Shown piece after piece: positions 42,183-53,139 of a stretch of 64,000 nt of DNA (its first letter is position 1; each line of letters begins with the position of its first letter). The notes beneath the pieces are model-generated. The model saw only the letters and a list, made by a program, of their open reading frames with translations. It was not told the origin of the DNA and searched no databases. The translations under genes were made by a program, and so were the position numbers. This DNA is from Symsagittifera roscoffensis (Eukaryota > Xenacoelomorpha > Acoela > Convolutidae). The stretch is taken from NCBI RefSeq assembly GCF_963678635.1, contig NC_087069.1, positions 47,510,276-47,574,275 of the forward strand, given 5' to 3'.

Positions 42183-44938
42183 GATCTAGTTAAATCACTT
42201 ACCGCTGCCTACTCGATTCCGTCAGTATCAAAATGTCTCTTAGATCTCTCACGACTAAACTAGTGACTCAGCCAAAGTTACACACAGGGTCTACCCAGTA
42301 TTGATATAATGCTAACTCAACCTTGTTGTGTAGTATAACAGTATCACTAAGTTTCCACAAGATATAATCGACACACAAAACACAATCGATAATCAGATAA
42401 GAATATCCTACAGGTGACAGCGACCTTTCATCAGTATCAATTTACGGCCACTTTCTTATCAAGTCACTGCGTTGTTAAAACAATCTAAACGTATCAAACA
42501 ATCTTTGGTAAAAAGCAGTGATGATTCAGAAATAGATAAATAAAACTTAGCCTTAAAGAAAAAGACTTCCCCCAATCGGAACGATCCGAAAGAACGAAGC
42601 CCAGGACACCGTCTTCTCAAGTGGGTGTGTATCTGCCTAATACAACCACCGAGGTCTTCTTTTAGGTGTCCTGCGATTGCCCGAGCTGTCCTACTAAGTA
42701 GCTCAAGGCAACCTCTGATCGAAAATTCGTCAAGTCTATGAAAAAGCTCTCCCACACTCGGACTGCTCCAAGTGCACGAGAGTAGGGAACAATTTTTCTG
42801 CTCAAGTGGGTGTGTATTTGCCTAATACACCCACCGAGGTCTTCCTTTACTTGTTCCCGGATTGTCCGAACTTTTCTATTAGGTAGCTCAAGGCAACCAC
42901 ACGACCAAAATCACAATTAAAAAAAAACATTTTTGTTCGGGTACTTCTGATACACCCAATGTGGAATCCAAAGTTGATCACGAATTTCCGGGTCAGAATG
43001 GGTTCTTATGATCCTGATAAGCACGCCTAATATCCTAATATGATACCCTAATTAAATGGATATTTTCCGTTTCCCAAATTGCTACAAAAGGTTTACTCAA
43101 GTCTCTAACAAGGAAGATCGTTAGAAGGTTTGAGACACTCCGGAGGGTTACCTCGGAGGGTAGCTTGATCACCCAAGTTACTTCGGAGGGTACCTTAATC
43201 ACCCAAGTTACTTCGGAGGGTCCCCCTAAATTTACTAAGGAGGGTCAATAAATGCTTAATATGCTCCGGAGGGTTACTTCGGAGGGTACCTCCAAAATTT
43301 TCAAATTTTTTAATCTCGCTTAGAAGGTTCTCCCACTAGCTTCAAAAAGCGTCAAAACAAGCTAGGAGCTCTAAGGGGAGCTGTTTTAACTTCTTTGGGT
43401 GATCTCGTGGAGATTTTCCACTAAGGAGGGTTGCTAAGGGGTTTAGCTGACTCCGGAGGGTCACTTCGGAGGGTTCCCCCAAAATCAAGAAAAAGGGTTA
43501 TATCACCGCAGTAAAGCCTCTGAGAGCGGTCTACCTGGCTTAAAACTAGGTTGGCTGACTCGGTCAACCTTCCCAGTAGGATAAAAGGTGATTTTATCAA
43601 AATCTTATGCCGCTCGGAGGGTTCCTCGTGATTTGGACCCTCCGAACCAACAAATTCTGAAAAGTTTTTCTTTTCCGAAATAATCAATCCCAAAACGGTT
43701 GCGATTCGGAAAAGTGGTCAAAAACGTCGACTTATGGTACCAAAATTATCCCGATCGGATAACTAGTCTTTGAGAAATCGCCAAAAACGCGTTCGTCAAA
43801 ATGGTCTTTTTCACCACCTGTATAGGTTCTGAAAGACTTTTTCCGCAATTCCGGTCAAAAAGGCCTAAAAATACTTGAAATGAGCGTAGTAGCCCTGTAC
43901 GGCACTGGAATAATGCAAAAAACCGGACCAAAATTGGTTTAGAAACAAAAATTTGGCCAAAAACTATCAAATTTGGACCCTCCGATTCCTTCCTTTTCCA
44001 AACCTTAAGTCGTTAGCTCTATCCACGGAGCTACTCGGAGGGTTACCCAAAAATTTCTCTAGTAACCGAGCACGTTATGCTAGCTCGCTCCTAACGCAAA
44101 AAAATTTTAATGCTCTAACTCTAAAAACTCAAAAACTCGATCCCCAAAACAGATTGACAAAATTCAAAAAATTATCGAAATTTTGACCGAAAAATTTTGG
44201 TTTTTTTTCAACTTCTACTGAGTCTTTTCTCACGCGGTATCTTCAGTTAGGGGGATCGAACTACGTAGCTACTCCCTATATAAAAGCTTTTTGTTGTTCG
44301 GAAAAGCTCGGATATCCAAAAATTTGGGGGTCTACTGTTTGATCGAAAATCGATGATTTTCGACAAAATTGGGTGTTTTTTGTGTCTAATTTAGGAGATA
44401 TGTAATATGTAATAAGGATAATAACCTATTAGTAGTCGTTAATGAATAGTACTATACCCTCCTTTGCACCAAAATACCCGAATTAAGACCCTTAACTCGG
44501 AAATTTGTAATCGATGGAGGGTACAATCGGACCGCGCCAATCGTGCCCCCCACCACTTAAGTTTTAACGAAATAGTACCCGAACGATACTAAAATTGCTT
44601 CAACGATACCCAACAGTCGTTGCGGATGTTGTCCTTGATGTCCCTGTTGAGTGTGGAACACGTTGATCAGCTTGCCACTCTACCCTCCGGCCACTGGCAA
44701 AATCAACATTAACGTGCTTAAACACTCAAATTACACTCGAGGGAGGGTATCCAACCCTTCACCAAAACACACAATCTTTCTATCAGAAACGATATAAATC
44801 AATCTGAAACAACAACAAATAGGAAGGTCAGATCACATCTCGTCCGGAAACAACATATAAACTGTCACTTTACATTTTTTACTGTTTTTGGTCTTTCTTG
44901 GATTTTTTTACTGTTTTTTTGTACTTTTTTGTTTTTTT
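42183..44938 (-). other. Long 5' leader of the LTR element
   Basis: About 2.7 kb without a convincing coding frame. It contains two copies of a folded RNA-like module (42,571-42,870), many GGAGGGT motifs (43,138-44,760, mostly on the plus strand, so ACCCTCC on the element strand) and AT-rich tails. A long structured leader in an LTR element may serve genome packaging or internal ribosome entry; that is inference. Confidence 0.5.
42571..42870 (-). ncRNA. Duplicated structured RNA module in the leader
   Basis: Two tandem, diverged copies share one fold. Copy 1: outer stem CAATCG (42,573-42,578) with CGATTG (42,674-42,679); middle stem CAGGACACC (42,602-42,610) with GGTGTCCTG (42,665-42,673); inner hairpin GTGGGTGTGTAT with ATACAACCAC. 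Copy 2: TCGGAC (42,758) with GTCCGA (42,864); GGGAACAA (42,785) with TTGTTCCC (42,851); the same inner hairpin. The outer and middle stems differ in sequence but keep pairing, which is covariation. A TGCCTA loop and TAGCTCAAGGCAACC tail are conserved. Confidence 0.65.
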
Positions 44939-45778
44939 GAATCACTTGCGAAAAACTGAAAATGAAACAAGACTGCACGTATCAAGGCGAAGCCCATAAT
45001 GCTTCGATTGCATTTTAAGGTCTATCGAGAAGTAATAACCTGAAAAAAAAGTTAAAAAAATAAAACGCATTTTTTTTAAACTTCAAAATTTTTGTAAAAA
45101 AACACCACTCCACACACCATATAAAAACAGAGTGAGAGATTTTGATCCTAGTAACAAGCCAGATATGGCAAATAGGCTTCCTTGAACCAATTTGAACGAT
45201 TTCTAAGACGGATTAAATCACCGTTTACGCATTAATAGCGCAAAATATATCGCGCGTTAACTATCCCAAATTGGCCGTAATGGCACTCTTAAGATCCCCA
45301 AAAATTTACCTAAATCGATCACAGGTGAAATATTTTATGAAATTTAGCTCAGGACAACAATATCTTGATTGTTATTAAGCAATTGCGTACAAAACGGCTA
45401 GTTGAAAAATCCAAATTTTTCTAAAGAAAAAACCATCCGAACACAAATATTTTGTTACCGAAGTTGCAACAATGACTGAGTAAGGAGTTTGGACAGAGTT
45501 ATTGTTTCATTCGAAAGCAATAACCGTTTTTTCCGCTTTTCCTCTTGATTTTCCCCTTTTCTAAACCTAGAGCCATCACGAATGGACAACCGTTAACCAA
45601 AAGAAACTAAGCTCACATCTCCAAATTTAATCTAAAAACACCTTGTAAAACTTTGCAATAAAGCTTTATCGACTAAGAAGTTCATCGATAAACTTCTGCA
45701 ATAAAGATCTATCGATGAAAAAAAAATTTCGTCATAAAAATCAGATTGTCTTCATGAGCAAAAATGAAAAAGAAATTG
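44939..45778. repeat. Second copy of the left flank, foldback repeat sequence
   Basis: About 99% identical to 20,396-21,238, with a handful of substitutions and short indels. It directly follows the leader of the LTR element and precedes the right LTR. Confidence 0.8.
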
Positions 45779-46644
45779 TGTAACATTCGCCCAAATACTA
45801 CACAGCGACGGAGCGTAGGAAAAGTACCTATTAACGACTGGCAGGCGTCAGTTACCTTAATCCTACTCGTTTTTCACCGTCTCGACCTTGCCAGTTGATT
45901 TTCTGGTCTGTTTAGGGCAAAGTAAAAAGTTACCATTTTTAGGCCATCAGTCAAACCGCTTTTGATCAGCTTTCGTTTACATGCGAACACAACCACATAG
46001 CTGAGTCTCGGATCCTCAGACTACGTGATTGTCATTAAAAACACGGCTCAAACAACCCATTTTAACATGTTTTTGTGTGACAGTTCAATATTAAATCCAT
46101 TGGAGATGGATTGACCCTTTCCTTTTTCTAGCTACTCATTTTCTGAAATATCAAACAATAACGGTGTTAATTAAGATCTATGACATTACAGCAGCTATAA
46201 AGTCAGTTTACACAGTCCCTTCACATAGAACAGTCTCTGGGGGACCAAGCCTCCGCTCCCGTAATATTCTTGAGATCTAATTCGTGTCCCGGGAGGGTTC
46301 CGTGGTATATTTCTTCCCCCCACTGAAGCCTCCTTCTCCACCAATATCTGTTAACAAGTGTCTTATCGTGCGTTGTTGCCACGATAAGAGGCTTCGTATT
46401 TTCCGTCTCTTGTACGACTGTTTTTCACTATATTGGGCGTCGTTCTTAATTTCGTCACATTTTCAGTCAAAATGGCCGTTTTTCGTATTTCTGAGAAATA
46501 TTCTTCTTCCAATCGAAATTTTAAAAATAAAAATTCTAGAATATTCCGACCCTCCTTCGCAATACTTTTTCATCAATAAGGCCTTTAGTCGTTCTTTTTT
46601 ACGTCGCCGGAAGGTTGTGCTGTGTCATCTGGCAGAATGGCACA
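45779..46644 (-). repeat. Right LTR copy, 866 bp
   Basis: Near-identical to 21,239-22,104. It sits inside foldback sequence on both sides (45,778 and 46,645), as a solo LTR would. Confidence 0.85.
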
Positions 46645-46860
46645 TTGTCAAAAGCTGAATGTATTGTTTTCATACATTGAACAAGTATGACTTGCAATTT
46701 CCTCTTAGTAACCACACAAAAATTTGTCCAAATTTTTTTTTAATGTTCCTTTATTCGCCAAGCCAGTTTTTCGTTCAATAAAAAATTTTCTAATGTTTCT
46801 TTTTGTGTTTATGAGTGCTGAATACACAGATATATATTTTTTCCATTTTTCCGGATACTA
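46645..46860. repeat. Continuation of foldback copy 2
   Basis: TTGTCAAAAGCTGAATG onward follows the order of 19,393-19,600 in copy 1, including TTTATGAGTGCTGAATACAC. It confirms that the LTR element landed inside this repeat. Confidence 0.65.
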
Positions 46861-47467
46861 AGTTTAAAAAAATCTTGAGGAAAAAAAAGTTCAATTTCGA
46901 AAGGTTAATTTTTTCGAAAACTTTCAATTAAGTATAGAACTTTGATATTTTATTATGTTGTAAGACATCTAGGTTCCAGTAACCTCTAACACAATGCATC
47001 TGCAACAACATTAAAATTTGCATCCAGTTTTGAGTAACTAGAGTAACTTTTACTTGTGTTAGGTCACGATCACAACCCCATTTTTTTTTAAATCAAAGTA
47101 CAAAAAAAATTTGGCTGATGAAAAACGCCATACAACTTTCATAAATGTAAAAACACTAATCATCGTCTTTTATGCAATTTTCTCTAGTTATGGAATTGAT
47201 ATGAAAATGCTATGAGAAGAAGTTAAATATTTTGGTCAACCTAGCATATGGATACTTCTTTTTTAATGCGTGCAGATTTAGAATTTTTGATTCCGGTTTG
47301 TTCTGCATTCCCGAATGAAAACGAAAGAAGTAGTCAATTGATAATCGTGCAAATTTCAATAAAAAGAAGAGTTTTTGTCATAGAAAAGACTGATTTGAGC
47401 TACATTAAAGTGATATAACAAGTCATCTCGGCACGTTTTCTCCGCGCTGTTTCTAGCATTACACACA
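46861..47467. other. Noncoding, with a fragment of a dispersed repeat
   Basis: The part at about 47,130-47,260 (ACACTAATCATCGTCTTTTATGC; given as ACACTAATCATCG then TTTTATGC) matches the repeat near 61,690 and 14,000. Otherwise nothing recognised. Confidence 0.35.
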
Positions 47468-47635
47468 TTAAAATGGCAGGCAATATTTTCCATCACAAAT
47501 TCTGTTTTCTGTGTAGCGGATAAATTCATTTGGCTTTCCCCCATTTTGGCATGTTACTGGCGTGCAGCTTCCATTTCTGTCCAAAAACGACATTTCATAA
47601 CCAAATGCAACCCAAAAGGTTTCTTTGATTTCCCG
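47468..47635 (-). CDS. Candidate terminal exon, cysteine-rich
   Basis: On the minus strand a strong acceptor (AAATTTTCAG) opens an in-phase exon of 55 codons plus stop. It reads KETFWVAFGYEMSFLDRNGS and then CTPVTCQNGGKPNEF and ICDGKYCLPF. Four cysteines and the even composition look like a real extracellular domain, but I do not recognise it. Possible upstream exons lie in protein-like stretches at about 47,790-47,960 on the same strand (for example ILVVWGQPTQKCDF); their joins are not established. Confidence 0.35.
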   Translation of the reverse strand, partial: REIKETFWVAFGYEMSFLDRNGSCTPVTCQNGGKPNEFIRYTENRICDGKYCLPF

Positions 47636-47639
47636 CTGA

Positions 47640-49560
47640 AAATTTAGCATAAAATTATCAAAAAAACAAATATGTCAGACGTAAGGTCCAGAATCGAAAG
47701 CGACCATTCGCATTGTTCAACCCTGATTTTAATAGAAGAAACATGAGCGAATGAATGTCTTCTCACAAAATGTCAGCATTTTGGACACCTGCGGAGTAAG
47801 AGCGTACCAGGTAGTTGCAAAATTCCTAGCATTTGGTTAAACTGCTTGCACCCACAAATTTTCAGCTTGTTGATGATCTGCCCCGCACAAAATCACATTT
47901 CTGGGTTGGCTGCCCCCATACCACCAAAATTATCTTCTTCAACACTTCTCATTAAAGCAACATATAAAAAAATTCAAACAATTGCTTTTTGAACACACAA
48001 CACTTCAGTTTCTGTAAATCCTTGGTTTCTTCTTGCTCCAATTCTAAGGGCTTTTTCTGGAAGTTTTCATAAGAGACAAATCTTTTTGTTGTCAAATCTT
48101 TTTCTGTGTGTTATTTGGAAAAAAAACAGTCGCATTCAGAAGCAAGGATTTTGTCTTTATCCCAAAAATAGGTTTGTCAGATCTAGAAGATTTTTTTTGT
48201 GTCAGCGTTTTCTTAATTAGCAGCTGAAATCTATGATTCTATTTGATTTTATGTAAATATTTTTTGTTTTTCTGCGTGATTTTGCTTATTTTGATTGTTG
48301 AGCAGATAATGGCAACAAGACTGGATTCGTGAGTGTCTTGTTGCTATTTGTTCTCCAGGATCGACCATTTGTTGGAATTTCTCTTTAAAAACTTTGAAAT
48401 ACGTAATTTATTTAAGCTTTATTATTATATAATTACATTTTGTAATATGTATCTTTGCTTCGATGAATTGCTTTGAATTTAAGGAAGTTCAAGTGTAGGC
48501 TCAAAATGGGCATCATTTATGCCTTTTCCTTGTCCTCTCCAGGATTTTTTCTTTTCATTAATTTAGTTTTTGTGTATTGTGTTGTTTGATGTAACTATAC
48601 TGAAGAAAGGACGTTTTTCTTTCTTTCCTTCGAAGATAAGCATAATGATTTTAATCCTGTCTGTAGGTTTTTTCCAATTTTCTGTCCTTTTCTAACCACT
48701 AATTAACTGCAACAAGCTGAAATTGGCTTATTTTGGATCATAAGTTGAGAGATTTTTGTATGCAAACTCTAGTACAAAAAGCGTACTATCAACGATCTCA
48801 CCCCCACCCAAAGTAACCTGAAGTTTTGATTGGTTGAGCTAAAGTCACATGAAAAAATAGAACTCAAATCACATGATTTCAGAAAGCAGAAGCACAAAAC
48901 TTTCTTCAGGTTTTTGCTGTTTTGTTTGCAACTATTCAAGATAAAAGATAGAAATTTTGACATAAACTAGACGAATCTAATTGCAGTGGCTTAGTTGGCC
49001 AAATTTGAGAAATCTTGTTTGATGTCGTAAGTTAGTTATATAACATAAATAGCTTCGGTGGTGTTTTTGTTGTATATACATCCTAGCAAAGAACCTAAAA
49101 CAATTGAGTTTCTCAAGACAGTTTCTTGGGAAACTATAGAAGTTGACTTTTAAGTTGAACTTTTAATGTATGTGTCGTCCAAAGAGTTATGAGTACTTCT
49201 CGACGCCAGACCAAGAAGTCCTTTAAACTCTGTTAAATGTCCTGTTTCCTTTTTCAGCGGCATACAAAGTCAGTCAAGCTCATTAGCTTACCAAAGGACT
49301 AATTTGAACACATAGTTTTTTTCGGAAATGTTTCCACAGCTAGAAAATCTCTAAAACTAATTATGTTATACAGGCTAGTGTTCTGATTTCAAATAGAAAC
49401 AGAAACATGGATTATTTTTTTGTGCTCACAAAGTGTGACGCCGCCGCCACCACAAGATAAATATGTTTTTATTCCTTTGCAAAAGGAAGGGAAATGCTAT
49501 TGGAATAATTCGTATAACGTTTTAAGCATTGAGAAATGAAACGACTATTCTCGTTCAATG
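47640..49560. other. Noncoding, nothing firm
   Basis: AT-rich. Apart from the possible exon pieces at 47,790-47,960 I find no gene, RNA or repeat ends. Confidence 0.3.
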
Positions 49561-49564
49561 CGAA

Positions 49565-49915
49565 TAATAACGATTCCCCTCGTAAAATACGAGCATACGA
49601 AACATTCTTCTCGTAAAATACGAATATACGAATATAGAATACGAAGTTAAGAAATAACTTCTCATTTGATACGAAAAAGTGGTACGATTTCCCATCTGAG
49701 TATAAATCGAAGCTCAAAACTACGGGAATTAATTCCCAAAAATATCTCTTCTAACACCACCACCACCTCTCTCTCTAATACTTCAGTAAAATCTACCAAC
49801 ACTACTCTCTTCAAACCATCCCAACCATTCTCTAAAATAATATCCATTCTCAGTAAAAATATCTCTAATCTCACCGTTAAAATAAATATTGAGTCAAAAG
49901 GCAACTTGCAATAAA
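49565..49915. other. Unusual G-poor segment with CTCGTAAAATACGAG palindromes
   Basis: CTCGTAAAATACGAG (49,580-49,594) and CTCGTAAAATACGAA (49,610-49,624) are near-palindromes among many TACGAA words. Then about 240 bp of plus strand nearly free of G and rich in CTCTAA, CACCACCACC and CCAACA. An 82-codon Ser/Thr/Asn-rich open frame (49,666-49,914) runs through it, probably by composition alone. It could be a fragment of another element. Confidence 0.3.
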
Positions 49916-49919
49916 TTCA

Positions 49920-52015
49920 TACTAACTTCTTTTCTAATAAAATATTTCTCAGCGAATTTTAGATTTACTTTCTAAGATAGAAAGTAGAAAGGACCCTTTA
50001 TTCCTAACAAGCGTTTTGTCCGGCGCACAAAGTGTTGCTAGCGTTATACTAGTGTACATATTCGATTAAACTTTCGCAAATTTTGGCCCTGCTAATCCAC
50101 AATTTCAATCTTTTATAATGAATAGTTGCAGAGAAAACGGTGAAAACAAGCAAAAAGTTTCGTTTTTTTTTGCATTTGAAATCAAAAAGTTGCAGCTTCT
50201 ATGTCATGTGACTAACTGTTTCAAGAAGGGTTGCGGCAGGATTAAGATGGATCTACCGAAGGCTGATCCTTAAGGACCAAGCACCAACCAGGCAGTGCGA
50301 CCAAAAAGTTCACACAACTATTAAACTTTGAATTATTCATAGTTTTTTCATAAACTAAAATTGAAACCGTCTCCGAAAACCATCAAACAGTTTGAAAAAT
50401 TTATGATGTTTTTGTTGTTTTCTAAGCTTCTGGCTGATTTCAGGTGTCGCGCAGCATTCTTCCTCGAACAAAATTGGATTGAGATCAAGTTTAGCAAAAA
50501 AAAATTCAGAATAAATTGAGATAGCATGTTTTAGGGGGGTTATTTGAAAGAGTCAAATTTGTTTTTCATAGTTTTCAATGGTTTTTCACTACGAGGCCAA
50601 ACTGTGTAATTTGTGAATAGCAAGCCGATTCCACAATAAGGACGCTCCCTTTGTTCTTCTGTTGTTATTTCATTCTGTTTTTTTCGTTCCGACAATATCT
50701 AAATTAATGTCAATTATGATTGATAATAATTGACAATAAATTTGGTTGAGTCTGGTGAAGATGTTCTAGAGTCAACTCAGCAATCTTTTTCATTCAAAAG
50801 CTTTTTGATTATTAGAGAAACAGCGCAGTTTTGTTAGATTTTTCCCAAAATGATTGAAAAAAAAGACAAAATTAATAACTGTTTTGATGTATGTACATAA
50901 ATGGGTTTTCACAAAAAGTGCACGGCACTTCACAGAAATCCAAAACTGCAGAGAAAATTTGCGGCACATTTAAAGTTTCGGATTGATTTCGCTTGGAGTT
51001 TTTAAGTGTAGCATAGCACAATAGGTAAAACCTATAGAAAACTGCATTCAAAAAAATTTTTTTTTTTAATTTCGTTTTTTAAAAGAAAAAGATTTTGTAA
51101 AAATTCCAATTATGTCCGCGAAGGCCTGATTACACTTTATGGCTGTTTAAAAATGACTCATTCCGCAGTCATAAATTCGGAGTTTTTCTGTTTTAAATCA
51201 AACGAAAGTTATAACAGAAAAAAAAGAAAATTAACTGGCTTTTCAATTGGACTAAGTAGTCTTTTTTCTGCAACAGATATTTGATGCTGGTTCTATTTTC
51301 GTCAAAGGATTTAGCTAGACTTTAAGTAGCAGAGGAAGAAATAGCAGCTGCTGCAGATAACTAAGGAAACTCTTTAAAAACATTTATACACCCCGCACCC
51401 AGTAAATGCTCTAATTCAGATCTAAAATATTTTGTTTCAGATCTACAGTTCAGATCAGATTTTTTAAAATGTATTTCAGGTCTTACTTCAGGGCTGAAAA
51501 TTTGATAACTGAAAAATTTAATGGTTGCGACATTAAGTTCGGCGTTTTTCTGTACTTTTTAGCGTTTGCTAGCTGATAGCATGGTACTCAGCAAAACCTC
51601 CAATCGTAACAAAAACTGCTGAAAAATCTATCGCTTATTAGTCCAAAAATACTAAAAACATGTATCGTTTATTAGTTTCTTTTACCGCCTATTAGTCCAA
51701 AATCATTCTGTTTTGCAGAAAAAGCAAAAAGTTAAAACTGAATTGTTTGCTCCAAAAGCTTATATTTTAATTTAACAAATGGTTTCTCAGATAAGTTTTG
51801 ATATCCGAACATTTGTTTTTCAAGATTATTTCAGATATGAATTATTCTCTGTCAGATCCAATTTTCAAATCTGATCAAGATATGAAAAAAGCATGCAAAT
51901 TAAATAATTTCAGACTTTGTACAGAAAATGCGCTGGGTAAGAGTTGCTTCACTCGGTTCGAGGTCGCGGTTTTATGATCAGACTTAATCAAAAACTCATA
52001 TCCGCCATGCAGGTC
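49920..52015. other. Noncoding with one MITE fragment
   Basis: Except for the MITE end at 50,588 I see only AT-rich sequence, including two GCACGG/CGGCAC blocks near 50,920-50,965. No gene supported. Confidence 0.3.
50588..50690. mobile_element. MITE fragment, 'GAGGCCAAACT' family
   Basis: Starts ACTACGAGGCCAAACTGTG and continues with GCCGATTCCACAATAAGG and ACGCTCCCTTTG. This matches the right half of the 3,400-3,573 copy in reverse; the other end is not found. Confidence 0.6.
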
Positions 52016-52190
52016 AAAGTCTGCAAAGTCTAAAAATGAGTCTGCAAAGTCTGAACATAAGTGTGCAAAGTCTGAATATAAGTCTGCAAAGTCTGAAAAT
52101 AAGTCTGAACATAAGTCTGCAAAGTCTGAACTTAAGTCTTCAAAATCTGAACATAAGTCTGCAAAGTCTGAAAATAAGTCTGCAAAGTCA
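52016..52190. repeat. Minisatellite, about 21-bp unit, about 8 copies
   Basis: Unit AAGTCTGCAAAGTCTGAACA plus one base, with small variations. The unit is a multiple of three, so one frame stays open (a seven-residue SLQSLNI repeat), which need not mean coding. Confidence 0.85.
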
Positions 52191-52265
52191 AATCATGATT
52201 CGAGCACCTCAGCCCCACGGGTTATACTCTTTCACCATCAAAAGGGTATTTTTTGTAGTTCATAG

Positions 52266-52625
52266 AGAATTCGGACTTCCTTGGTCCACATGGTCTGAAA
52301 CCGGATTCCTTCGGTCGACACGGTCTGAAACCGGATTTTGTTAGTCCAAACAGTCTGAAACTGGATTCCTTTGGTCCACACGGTCTGAAACCGGATTCCT
52401 TCGGTCCACACAGTCTGAAACTGGAGTTCTTCGGTCCACGCGGCCTGAAACCTGATTTTTTTGGTCCACACGGTCTGAATCCGGATTTTTTGGGTCCACA
52501 CAGTCTAAAAGCGGTATCACTCAGTCCACACGGTCTGAACATTGTATTTTCTGGTCCACACTCTGAACGTACCATATTCTGGTCCCAATAGTCTGATCAT
52601 GCTAATTCTGGTCCACACGGTCTGA
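52266..52625. repeat. Minisatellite, 30-bp unit, about 12 copies
   Basis: Unit GGTCCACACGGTCTGAAACC plus GGATTCCTTC. The first units are closest to each other and the last (from about 52,500) more diverged. It shares GTCTGAA with the neighbouring 21-bp array. The minus strand has two overlapping open frames, one with the ten-residue repeat GFRPCGPKES. Confidence 0.85.
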
Positions 52626-52629
52626 ACAT

Positions 52630-53139
52630 GAAACCACGACCACGACCAGTCAGGCTATTTGTAACAACTCTTTTCAACTAACATTTGTAGTTTCTGGAAG
52701 CCAAGCTAAGATGAAAGAGTGTTTCACTGAAATTCACAGAAAACACCATATGAACAGCGGTTCGCGTGGGGTAAAACTTTCAAATCGCGGGCTTATTTTT
52801 ACAACAGAAGTCAAAACCCCCGTCTGACTGCGAATTTCCATTTTGGAACGCTATTTTTTTCTCCTTTGTTTCCATTGACTCCCACGAAACAAAATGCGCC
52901 TATCCCTAGGTTGAAAACTAAACAGAGATGAAGCTCGCTTTTAACTATGCGTCTTTAAAAAAAGCACACAATCTGATTAATTGAAGGAATAAATTAAAAA
53001 GCGAATGCGGAGGGCATAATTGTAGCAACCAATGAGGCTGCTGGATATTCTTCAGAAATAGCTTTTCTTAGACGCTTACTAGATAGAAATATAAGGGTAC
53101 AAAAATTAGCCTTTTACATTTTTTAGTTAAGGAATTTTT
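52630..53139. other. Noncoding, nothing recognised
   Basis: AT-rich to moderately balanced sequence without gene or repeat signals. Confidence 0.3.

Larger units (their letters stand above)
21239..44938 (-). mobile_element. Giant Ty3/gypsy (Metaviridae) LTR element with cargo
   Basis: Family: the order protease, RT (YVDD), RNase H, integrase with HHCC and DDE motifs marks Ty3/gypsy. The internal region is about 22.8 kb against the usual 4-7 kb. Parts on the minus strand from its 5' side: leader 42,183-44,938, gag-like frames, pol, integrase, macrodomain frame, a short spacer, five cargo frames, and a 3' noncoding tail. High LTR identity (about 99.4%, by eye) suggests a recent insertion. It looks close to whole, with perhaps one or two breaks or rearrangements. 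The coding part is much richer in GC than its surroundings. No primer binding site could be placed. Confidence 0.85.

Noticed and set aside
48308-48360. Tiny start exon ATGGCAACAAGACTGG followed by GTGAGT and a 30-base intron
   Set aside because: The intron would be shorter than any plausible minimum, and no coding exon follows.
51953-51975. tRNA-like B box GGTTCGAGGTC
   Set aside because: No A box, no acceptor stem and no cloverleaf around it.
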